Origin: Microbacterium sp. RU1D
GTDB taxonomy: Bacteria; Actinomycetota; Actinomycetes; Actinomycetales; Microbacteriaceae
Direction: 5' to 3'
Assembly (NCBI RefSeq): GCF_900156435.1
Contig: NZ_FTPQ01000001.1
Location: forward strand, 1,240,001 to 1,304,000
DNA: 64,000 bases
Positions within the stretch are counted from its first letter, which is position 1, and every line of letters starts with the position of its first letter. Below the pieces are notes generated by a model. That model ran no database searches, was not told where the DNA came from, and saw only the letters and a list, made by a program, of their open reading frames with translations. Shown in pieces: positions 57,552-64,000 of the stretch. The translations under genes and the position numbers were made by a program.

Positions 57552-58964
57552 TCAGCGCGCGAAGACCTTGCCGGGGTTCAGGATGCCGAGCGGGTCGAAG
57601 ACGCGGGCGATGTCGCGCTGCAGGGCCCACTGATCGTCGCCCAGCTCATCGGCGAGCCACCGCCGCTTGAGCACGCCGATCCCGTGCTCGCCGGTGAGGG
57701 TCCCGCCGAGGGCGAGGGCGGAACGGAACAGATCCTCCGCGGCCTCCCACACCACGGGAGGAACCTCCGGCCCCTCGAAGACGAAGTTCGGGTGCAGGTT
57801 GCCGTCGCCGGCGTGGGCGACGGCGGGGATGACGAGGCCGTACTGCCGCTCGATGCGAGCGATCTCGTCGAACATGTCGGGGAGGGCGCTGCGCGGAACC
57901 GACACGTCCTCGATGAGGGTGGTGCCGAGGGTCTCCATCGCGGGGTGCATCGACCGTCGCACCGCGAGGAGTTCCTCGCCCTCGGCGGCGTCGGCGGCGA
58001 CCGACACGCGTCCGCCCGCGCCGGCCAGCACCGCGGCGATCTCGCGTGCCTCGTCGACGGCGACGGGGCCGTCGGTCTGGATCGTCACTTGCGCAGCCCC
58101 CGCGGGCGGAGCCGGGAGCGCCAGCAGGCGATGCGCGGCCGCGAGGCTCCTGGCATCCATCAGCTCCATGATCGCGGGCTGCACTCCGGATGCCGTGACC
58201 GCGGCGCACGCGACGGCGGCGGCGCGCACGCCGTCGAACAGGGCCGTCAGGGTCACGCGCTCGCCCTCGACGAGGCGGCGGAGCTTGAGCGTCGCACCCA
58301 CGACCACGCCCAGGGTGCCCTCGGACCCGATGACGAGCGAGGTGAGGTCGAGCCCGGTCACGCCCTTCACACTGCGGTGGCCGAGGTGGAGGAGGCGTCC
58401 GTCGGCGAGCACGAGGTCGACGCCGAGAACCGCGTCGCGCACCACGCCGTACTTGGCGCACAGCAGACCGCCTGCGCCGGTGGCGATGTTGCCGCCGACG
58501 GTGGAGATGGCCCGGCTCGCCGGGTCGGGCGCCCACCAGACGCCGTGGGCTTCGAGCTGGGCGTTGAGATCTGCGTTCAGAATGCCGGGCTCGACGACCG
58601 CGAGCAGATCGTCGGGGCGCACCTCGACGATGCGGTCCATCGCCCGCACCGACAGGCTGATCTCCCCGCCGCCGGTGTTCGCGCCGCCGGCGAGCCCGGT
58701 CCCCGCTCCGCGCGGCACGACGGCCGTGCGCGTGGCGGTCGCGATGCGCATCACCGCTTGGACGTCGGCGACGGATGCCGCATGCACGACCGCCAGTGGC
58801 AGGCCGTCCGCGGCGTGCCCGGACTTGTCGGCCCGAGCGGCCTCGAGCGCTCCCGGAGAGGTGTCGACGCGCGCGCCGAGCTCGGCACGAAGCAGCGCGA
58901 GAGTGCGCTCAGCCGCGCTCTGCCCGCGCGGAGACGGCTCGGAACCCGCCGTCGCGGAGGTCAC
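57552..58964 (-). CDS. FAD-linked oxidase (GlcD-like 2-hydroxyacid dehydrogenase)
   Basis: A 470-aa flavoprotein of the VAO/PCMH family. FAD domain: VVPRGAGTGLAGGANTGGG, PASRAISTVGGNIATGAGG, LVIGSEGTLGVV; the C-terminal substrate domain includes VAHAGDGNLHPNF and GTLTGEHGIGVLKRRW. This is glycolate oxidase subunit D or D-lactate dehydrogenase type; the exact acid is unknown and no GlcE/GlcF partner is adjacent. GTG 58964 overlaps the previous gene by 4 bp. Confidence 0.9.
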   Translation of the reverse strand: MTSATAGSEPSPRGQSAAERTLALLRAELGARVDTSPGALEAARADKSGHAADGLPLAVVHAASVADVQAVMRIATATRTAVVPRGAGTGLAGGANTGGGEISLSVRAMDRIVEVRPDDLLAVVEPGILNADLNAQLEAHGVWWAPDPASRAISTVGGNIATGAGGLLCAKYGVVRDAVLGVDLVLADGRLLHLGHRSVKGVTGLDLTSLVIGSEGTLGVVVGATLKLRRLVEGERVTLTALFDGVRAAAVACAAVTASGVQPAIMELMDARSLAAAHRLLALPAPPAGAAQVTIQTDGPVAVDEAREIAAVLAGAGGRVSVAADAAEGEELLAVRRSMHPAMETLGTTLIEDVSVPRSALPDMFDEIARIERQYGLVIPAVAHAGDGNLHPNFVFEGPEVPPVVWEAAEDLFRSALALGGTLTGEHGIGVLKRRWLADELGDDQWALQRDIARVFDPLGILNPGKVFAR

Positions 58965-59347
58965 GCCAGGCGCCGACGGCCGTTCAGGGCGCCGAACACC
59001 ACGGCGACGATGGCGAAGCCGAGCCCGATCCAGGCCTGGCCCATGCTCCACCACGCCACGGTCGCCGCGGCGTAGACGAACAACTCGACGATGGCGCGCA
59101 CGAAGGGGTGCACGGCGAGCACGGCACGGGGCGAGACGAACAGCGCCCATACGATCACGGCCAGAGCGGGCGCGCCGATACCGGCCACGATGTTCCACGG
59201 CAGGGGCCACGCGGTGAAGCCCCAGATGGCGAGGGTCACGAACGCGAAGAGCCCGCAGACGACGCTGCCGATCTCGACCGCGGTCGGCCGCGGGCGCATG
59301 CCGGGAGCGAGGGGCGCCTGCGCGCGGACGTGGGGGGAGTCGGTCAC
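58961..59347 (-). CDS. YrdB/DUF2568 family membrane protein
   Basis: A 128-aa protein with four TM helices in the YrdB/DUF2568 pattern (FVTLAIWGFTAWPLPWNIVAG, VIVWALFVSPRAVL, AWWSMGQAWIGLGFAIVAVVF). The function is unknown. GTG start at 59347; coupled to the FAD oxidase by GTGA. Confidence 0.82.
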   Translation of the reverse strand: MTDSPHVRAQAPLAPGMRPRPTAVEIGSVVCGLFAFVTLAIWGFTAWPLPWNIVAGIGAPALAVIVWALFVSPRAVLAVHPFVRAIVELFVYAAATVAWWSMGQAWIGLGFAIVAVVFGALNGRRRLA

Positions 59348-59420
59348 CCCGCCATTTTACGCGGGGGCCCGGGCGGCGGCATCCGGGATCGTTCGGTGTC
59401 GAGCCGACGGGGCGCAACCG

Positions 59421-59486
59421 GGTCCCTGAGCCCGTCGAAGGATCCGGACTGCGCGGGTTCCGGTGGCTTCGACGAGCTCAGCCACC
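59421..59486. repeat. REP-like palindromic pair, intergenic copy
   Basis: Two 25-bp arms (59421-59445 and 59462-59486) 16 bp apart. The first, inverted, matches 38539-38563 at 22 of 25 positions with core CCTTCGACGGGCTCAGG; the second relates to 38497-38521. It lies in the gap upstream of the glyA leader. Confidence 0.8.
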
Positions 59487-59572
59487 TCCGCTGCCGACGG
59501 AACCTGTGGAGGAACGGTGGATGCCGGGACACGCTGAGCGGCGACGGCTTTTCCCGCTAAAGTGGCACCGTC

Positions 59573-59645
59573 GCGACTGGCGTTGAGGTGGGACACCACC
59601 GGGGAGCGACCGCTTGACGGTATTCGACCGCACGCCTGGGTCGAT
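59573..59645 (+). ncRNA. ZTP (pfl-type) riboswitch upstream of glyA
   Basis: The leader contains GGTGGGACACCACCGGGGAG, then after a variable loop CCGCACGCCTGGGTCG, the two conserved blocks of the ZMP/ZTP-binding pfl riboswitch. A TAAAGT -10 hexamer (59558-59563) places the transcript start right before it. A perfect 10-bp hairpin (59655-59677, CCGCGGACTC arm) follows and may be the expression platform. It senses purine-folate stress and fits control of glyA. Confidence 0.8.
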
Positions 59646-59705
59646 GCGGTATCTCCGCGGACTCGCCGAGTCCGCGGCATCCGGAACCATCGTCAAGGAG
59701 ATCGC

Positions 59706-60980
59706 ATGACCGATCCGTACTTCAACGCCCCTCTCTCGGAGGTCGACCCCGAGATCGCCCAGGTGCTCCAGCGCGAGCTCGACCGCCAGCGCGGCTTCCT
59801 CGAGATGATCGCGTCGGAGAACTTCGTCCCCGTCTCGGTGCTGCAGTCGCAGGGCTCGGTGCTGACCAACAAGTACGCCGAGGGCTACCCCGGTCGCCGC
59901 TACTACGGCGGGTGCGAAGAGGTCGACGTCGCCGAGTCCCTCGCCATCGAGCGGGCCAAGGCGCTGTTCGGTGCGGAGTTCGCCAACGTCCAGCCGCACT
60001 CCGGCGCCTCGGCGAACGCCGCCGTGCTGCACGCGATCGCGCGTCCCGGAGACACGCTGCTCGGCCTCGCCCTCGACCAGGGCGGTCACCTGACGCACGG
60101 CATGAAGATCAACTTCTCGGGGCGCCTCTACGACATCGTCGCCTACGGCGTCGACCCCGAGACCAGCGTCATCGACATGGACGAGGTGCGTCGCCTCGCC
60201 GTCGAGCACAAGCCGAAGGTCATCATCGCGGGCTGGTCGGCGTACCCCCGCCAGCTCGACTTCGCCGCCTTCCGCGCGATCGCCGACGAGGTGGGCGCCC
60301 TGCTGTGGGTCGACATGGCGCACTTCGCCGGTCTCGTCGCCGCGGGCGTGCACCCGAGCCCGATCCCGCACGCGCACGTCGTCTCGACCACCGTGCACAA
60401 GACCATCGGCGGCCCCCGCTCGGGTCTCATCCTCACGAACGACGCAGACCTGGCGAAGAAGATCAACACCGCGGTCTTCCCCGGCCAGCAGGGCGGCCCG
60501 CTCATGCACGTCATCGCCGCCAAGGCGACCGCGTTCAAGCTCGCGATGACCCCGGAGTTCAAGGAGCGCCAGGAGCGCACCCTGCGCGGAGCCGCGATCC
60601 TCGCCGACCGTCTCACCCAGGACGACGTGAAGAACGCCGGCATCGCCGTGCGCTCGGGCGGCACCGACGTGCACCTCGTGCTCGTCGACCTGCGCGAGGC
60701 CGAGATCGACGGCAAGCAGGCCGAAGACCTCCTCCACGACATCCACATCACCGTCAACCGCAACGCCGTGCCCAACGACCCGCGCCCGCCGATGGTGACC
60801 TCGGGTCTGCGCATCGGCACCCCGGCGCTCGCGACCCGCGGCTTCGGAGACGCGGAGTTCACCGAGGTCGCCGACATCATCGCCCTCGCGCTGATCCCCG
60901 GCGCCGACGTCGAGGCGCTGCGAGCGCGCGTCGCGACGCTGACCGAGGCCTTCCCGCTGTACCCCGACCTGCAGCAGTGA
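59706..60980 (+). CDS. glyA: Serine hydroxymethyltransferase
   Basis: A 424-aa PLP enzyme making glycine and 5,10-methylene-THF from serine. Signature: [35 protein letters not shown], the PLP-Lys region [14 protein letters not shown] (Lys about 231). ATG 59706 follows CAAGGAG. Preceded by a ZTP-riboswitch-like leader; folD follows after a 276-bp gap. Confidence 0.97.
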   Translation: MTDPYFNAPLSEVDPEIAQVLQRELDRQRGFLEMIASENFVPVSVLQSQGSVLTNKYAEGYPGRRYYGGCEEVDVAESLAIERAKALFGAEFANVQPHSGASANAAVLHAIARPGDTLLGLALDQGGHLTHGMKINFSGRLYDIVAYGVDPETSVIDMDEVRRLAVEHKPKVIIAGWSAYPRQLDFAAFRAIADEVGALLWVDMAHFAGLVAAGVHPSPIPHAHVVSTTVHKTIGGPRSGLILTNDADLAKKINTAVFPGQQGGPLMHVIAAKATAFKLAMTPEFKERQERTLRGAAILADRLTQDDVKNAGIAVRSGGTDVHLVLVDLREAEIDGKQAEDLLHDIHITVNRNAVPNDPRPPMVTSGLRIGTPALATRGFGDAEFTEVADIIALALIPGADVEALRARVATLTEAFPLYPDLQQ

Positions 60981-61108
60981 GTCCCGGCCGGGGCGGGGTC
61001 GCGTGTGCGCCTCCGCCCCGGCATCCGGCGCCGCGCGGCGCCGGGGTCCCGGCATCCGGGCCCCGCCTCCCGCCGCGGGTCCACGCCCGGCATTTGCGTG
61101 GCACAGGA

Positions 61109-61179
61109 CGCGATAAACGCTCATCTTCCCGAAACACGGTGCGACGCCGCGTGTCTCGACAGGATCAGCGTTTATCGCG
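61109..61179. repeat. Extragenic hairpin between glyA and folD
   Basis: A 13-bp perfect inverted repeat CGCGATAAACGCT/AGCGTTTATCGCG (61109-61121 and 61167-61179) encloses an inner imperfect GAAACACG/CGTGTCTC pair. The outer arms are AT-richer than the surroundings. No gene is seen in this 276-bp gap. Confidence 0.65.
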
Positions 61180-61256
61180 GGGGCGGAGGCCGCAGCGGTG
61201 CGGAGCGGCGGCGTCACAGCCACAACACCAACGACAGATACAGAACGAGGGATGCC

Positions 61257-62138
61257 ATGACGGCGACGATTCTGGACGGAAAGGCCGCGTCCGCGGCGAT
61301 CAAGGCCGAGCTCACCGAGCGGGTGGCCGCTCTGCGCGAGCGCGGCGTCGTCCCGGGCATCGCGACGGTGCTCGTGGGGGCCGACCCCGCCTCGCAGCTC
61401 TACGTCGGCATGAAGCACAAGCAGTCCGAGGCGATCGGTATGAATTCGATCCAGGTCGAGCTGCCCGCCGAGGCCACGCAGGAGGAGGTCGAGGCCGTCA
61501 TCGACCGCCTCAACGCCGACCCCGACTGCCACGGCTACATCGTGCAGCTGCCGCTTCCGAAGCACATCGACACCGATCGCGTGCTCGAGCGCATCGATCC
61601 GGCGAAGGATGCCGACGGCCTGCACCCCACGAACCTCGGCCGTCTCGTGCTCAACGTCAACGCGCCGATCCACACCCCGCTGCCCTGCACCCCGCGCGGC
61701 GTGATCGAGCTGCTGCTGCGCAACGGCTACGACCTGAAGGGCAAGGAGGTCGTCGTCGTCGGCCGCGGCGTCACCATCGGCCGCTCGATCGGCCTGCTGC
61801 TGACCCGCCGCGAGATCAACGCGACCGTCACCCTGACCCACACCGGCACGACCGACCTCGCGAAGCACCTGCGCGAGGCCGATGTCATCGTGGCCGCCGC
61901 GGGCGTGAAGCACGTCGTGCGCGCCGAGGCCGTCAAGCCCGGCGCGGCCGTTCTCGACGTGGGCGTCACGCGCGAGACCGACCCCGATACCGGGAAGTCG
62001 CGCGTGTACGGCGACGTGCACCCCGACGTGGCCGAGGTGGCCGGCTTCCTCTCACCCAACCCGGGCGGGGTGGGGCCGATGACCGTGGCGCTGCTGATGA
62101 CGAACGTCGTCGAGGCGGCGGAGCGCGTTTCGGCCTGA
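61257..62138 (+). CDS. folD: Methylene-THF dehydrogenase / methenyl-THF cyclohydrolase
   Basis: A 293-aa bifunctional folate enzyme giving 10-formyl-THF for PurN and PurH. Motifs are [22 protein letters not shown] (catalytic Tyr and Lys), [17 protein letters not shown] and [17 protein letters not shown] with [12 protein letters not shown]. It has THIGRS-like VTIGRS. ATG 61257 after ACGAGGGATGCC. Confidence 0.96.
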   Translation: MTATILDGKAASAAIKAELTERVAALRERGVVPGIATVLVGADPASQLYVGMKHKQSEAIGMNSIQVELPAEATQEEVEAVIDRLNADPDCHGYIVQLPLPKHIDTDRVLERIDPAKDADGLHPTNLGRLVLNVNAPIHTPLPCTPRGVIELLLRNGYDLKGKEVVVVGRGVTIGRSIGLLLTRREINATVTLTHTGTTDLAKHLREADVIVAAAGVKHVVRAEAVKPGAAVLDVGVTRETDPDTGKSRVYGDVHPDVAEVAGFLSPNPGGVGPMTVALLMTNVVEAAERVSA

Positions 62139-62358
62139 CGCGGTCGCGGGGTGGCCCGCGTGCAGCCGGACCGGGCCGGCCGTCGGGTGCGGCCCGGTTC
62201 CCAGCGGGCCGGTGGGCGCGGTCAGGTGGGCGGACGGCATCCGCAAAGGCCCCCCGCCACCGCCGAACGGTGAACCACGGCGTGCCGCCGGTTGAACACA
62301 CGGAGCGTCGCGCGCAATGGGGGAGGCGCGGGCCGTCGGGACGTGTCAGAGTTCTCGT

Positions 62359-62841
62359 ATGACTGAGTCCGTGCTGAACGACCTCCTCCGCCGCGTCACC
62401 GAGAGCGGCCTTCTCGACGACGCCCAGATCGACGAAGACAGCGTCATCGGCGCGGGTCACCTCGACGCCGCCGGTGTGGAGGTCGAGGTCGACCTCGACC
62501 CCGAGATCGATGAGGACGACGAGCCCGACCTCGACGCGATCATGACCGGCCTCAAAGACATCCTCTCGGTGAGCGAGGAGCGCTGGCGCGCCATCGTCGA
62601 AGAGGTCGCGAGCGACATCGAGGACGCCCTCGACGACGGCGAGCTCGACGCCGACGTCGATCTGCGCACCGACCTCGAGGCGATCGGCGTGGGCGTGTTC
62701 GCCGACGCGATCATCGTCGTCTTCGCGGGTCAGACGTCGTTCCCCGACGCTCTCGTGCACGTGCAGCTGACGCCCGAGCTCGACGTCGAGGACATCGAGA
62801 TCGTCGGCGATGACGACGAGGACGACGACGACGAGGACTGA
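62359..62841 (+). CDS. Acidic hypothetical protein
   Basis: A 160-aa very acidic soluble protein (many Asp/Glu, ending in a poly-Asp/Glu tail DDDEDDDDED). A helical middle with LKDILSVSEERWRAIVEEVAS and a strand-rich part LDADVDLRTDLEAIGVGVFA; no recognised family. ATG at 62359. A strong terminator follows. The 220-bp gap before it holds nothing that I can support. Confidence 0.7.
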   Translation: MTESVLNDLLRRVTESGLLDDAQIDEDSVIGAGHLDAAGVEVEVDLDPEIDEDDEPDLDAIMTGLKDILSVSEERWRAIVEEVASDIEDALDDGELDADVDLRTDLEAIGVGVFADAIIVVFAGQTSFPDALVHVQLTPELDVEDIEIVGDDDEDDDDED

Positions 62842-62850
62842 CCTCACGAC

Positions 62851-62882
62851 GGAAGGGCCGGACGGGATCGTCCGGCCCTTCC
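62851..62882 (+). terminator. Rho-independent-like terminator
   Basis: A 14-bp perfect stem (GGAAGGGCCGGACG) with a GGAT loop, 9 bp after the acidic-protein stop. No long T-tract. Confidence 0.75.
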
Positions 62883-62938
62883 GCGTTCGCCGTAAGCCGT
62901 GCGAGCTCGGGGGCCGAGCCGCTTCGGTCGAGCGTCGC

Positions 62939-63754
62939 TCAGTAGCTCTCGCGCTCACCCGCGGGCTTTGTGGAGGCGCGTGAGGTGACGAAGCGCGTCG
63001 CGAGCGCCTCCGACGCCCGCGCGAGCAGCGCCACGTCGGCGCCCACCGCGACGAAGTCGGCGCCCGCGTCGAGATAGGCCTCGGCCACGGCCGGGTCGAA
63101 CGCGTTCACGCCGACCGGGGTCCCGGCATCCCGGCAGGCGGCGAACACCGCGTGCACCGCCGCGACCACGTCGGGGTGCGACTGCTGCCCGAGGAGCCCC
63201 ATCGACGCCGACAGGTCGGAGGGGCCGACGAAGACGGCATCCACACCCTCGACGGCGGCGATGTCGGCCGCGGCGGCGACGCCTGCGACCGTCTCGATCT
63301 GCACGGTGAGCGAGACGTGCTCCGCGGCGGTGGCGAGGTAGTCGTCGACGCGGTTCCAGCGGGCGCTGCGGGCGAGGGCGCTGCCGACCCCGCGGATTCC
63401 GGCCGGCGGATAGCGCGTGGCCGCGACGGCGGCCCGAGCCTCGTCGGCGGACGAGATCATCGGCACGATGAGGTTCTGCGCTCCCGCGTCGAGCACCTGC
63501 TTGATGAGCACCGGGTCGTTCCACGGCACGCGCACGACCGGGGCCACCGGGTACGCGGCGGCCACCTGCAGCTGTACCAGCACCGTCTCGAGCGAGATCG
63601 CCGAGTGCTCCATGTCGATCAGCAGCCAGTCCAGGCCCGCCCCGGCCGCGATCTCGGTCACGGTCGCGCTGCCCGAGCACACCCACATCCCGGCGAGGGC
63701 CCGGTCGGATGCCGCGAGGGCGGCGCGGAAGGTCGGGCTCAGACGAAGCGGCAC
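62939..63754 (-). CDS. hpaI: HpcH/HpaI-type 2-oxo-diacid aldolase
   Basis: A 271-aa class II pyruvate aldolase: metal and catalytic motifs in [41 protein letters not shown] and [14 protein letters not shown]. Members split 4-hydroxy-2-oxo acids such as those from homoprotocatechuate breakdown. GTG 63754 gives [13 protein letters not shown], the family's usual start, and overlaps the upstream hydratase by 16 bp. Pathway assignment depends on genes beyond the window. Confidence 0.87.
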   Translation of the reverse strand: MPLRLSPTFRAALAASDRALAGMWVCSGSATVTEIAAGAGLDWLLIDMEHSAISLETVLVQLQVAAAYPVAPVVRVPWNDPVLIKQVLDAGAQNLIVPMISSADEARAAVAATRYPPAGIRGVGSALARSARWNRVDDYLATAAEHVSLTVQIETVAGVAAAADIAAVEGVDAVFVGPSDLSASMGLLGQQSHPDVVAAVHAVFAACRDAGTPVGVNAFDPAVAEAYLDAGADFVAVGADVALLARASEALATRFVTSRASTKPAGERESY

Positions 63755-64000
63755 GAGATGGTTCCCATCGGTCCGTAGTCGCAGAGCACGTCGTCGCCCT
63801 GCGACACCCACATCGGGCGCGTGAACGATCCTGCCAGGATGATCTCGCCCGCCTCCAGTCGCGCGCCGTGCTGGTGGAACTTGTTGGCGAGCCACGCGAC
63901 TCCGGTGGCCGGGTGGCCCAGGACGCCCGCCGCGACCCCGGTCTCCTCGATCTCTCCGTTGCGACTCAGCACGCCGGGCACCCATCGCAGGTCGATCTCG
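63739..64000 (-). CDS. 2-oxo-hepta-3-ene-1,7-dioate hydratase-like protein, C-terminal part
   Basis: The last roughly 86 residues of a fumarylacetoacetase-fold hydratase; the rest lies beyond the window edge. The C-terminal signature [32 protein letters not shown] and [13 protein letters not shown] fits HpaH/MhpD-type hydratases. It precedes and overlaps the HpaI-like aldolase, the usual order in homoprotocatechuate meta-cleavage clusters. Confidence 0.82.
   Translation of the reverse strand, partial: EIDLRWVPGVLSRNGEIEETGVAAGVLGHPATGVAWLANKFHQHGARLEAGEIILAGSFTRPMWVSQGDDVLCDYGPMGTISCRFV

Overview
The window is about 70% GC with strongly GC3-biased, densely packed genes. It has a monomeric NADP-dependent isocitrate dehydrogenase, a deazaflavin(F420)-type nitroreductase, the actinobacterial gene order sucC-sucD ... 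DUF6350-purN-purH, and many GTG starts. This points to an actinobacterial chromosome, most likely Microbacteriaceae and by overall feel Microbacterium; the genus is inference. No rRNA, tRNA, CRISPR array, insertion sequence, phage module or replication origin was found.

Layout. 0-6.3 kb: accessory genes (lone HsdR-N-type nuclease, small membrane protein, formate/nitrite-channel family protein, a MarR/MFS efflux pair with a clear operator, a Met/Cys-rich copper-storage-like protein). 6.4-9.9 kb: a translationally coupled cassette of a molybdopterin oxidoreductase, a small helical protein and an HPP-family membrane protein. 10-15.7 kb: small unknowns, an alpha/beta hydrolase, a TupA-like ATP-grasp protein, NAD(P)HX dehydratase, a histidine phosphatase, secreted and membrane proteins. 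15.7-25.3 kb: an envelope or exopolymer region. It holds a SpoIIM-like membrane pair and a five-gene operon (phosphodiester glycosidase, GT2-GtrA fusion, DUF4956, VTC-type polyphosphate polymerase domain, carbohydrate-binding lipoprotein). A DesK/NarL-type two-component system follows, and related operator-like sequences are scattered through the region. 25.3-27.5 kb: VOC protein, WYL regulator, phosphotransferase. 27.6-29.7 kb: sucCD. 30-31.9 kb: purine-type permease and a nitroreductase. 32.3-38.6 kb: one overlapping operon for nitrite reduction and its sirohaem cofactor (nirB, nirD, cysG-like, a HemD-winged-helix regulator like NnaR, and a CbiX-type chelatase whose 3' end contains a REP-like repeat). 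38.7-42.5 kb: DUF6350, purN, purH. 42.8-48.3 kb: transporter, DUF1697, flavin disulfide reductase, Ada/AlkA plus Ogt alkylation repair. 48.3-52.3 kb: a heterodimeric ABC exporter preceded by a 24-codon leader ORF. 52.4-57.4 kb: acetyltransferase, icd, L,D-transpeptidase. 57.5-62.8 kb: FAD oxidase, DUF2568, ZTP-riboswitch-like leader with glyA, folD, acidic protein. 62.9-64 kb: start of an aromatic meta-cleavage type gene pair (HpaI-like aldolase and a truncated hydratase).

The genes connect in several ways. Nitrogen-oxyanion metabolism may link the FNT protein, the molybdoenzyme/HPP cassette and the nir-sirohaem operon. One-carbon and purine metabolism links purN, purH, glyA, folD and the ZTP-type leader. 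sucCD and icd share an 18-bp palindromic site, suggesting a common TCA-cycle regulator.

Non-coding signals are rich. The heptamer GGATGCC/GGCATCC occurs about 120 times by hand count, roughly balanced between strands. It carries otherwise rare GAT and GCA codons inside genes and forms the stems of several terminators. Several intergenic regions hold long single or paired hairpins, and one REP-like pair is found both between genes and inside a gene.
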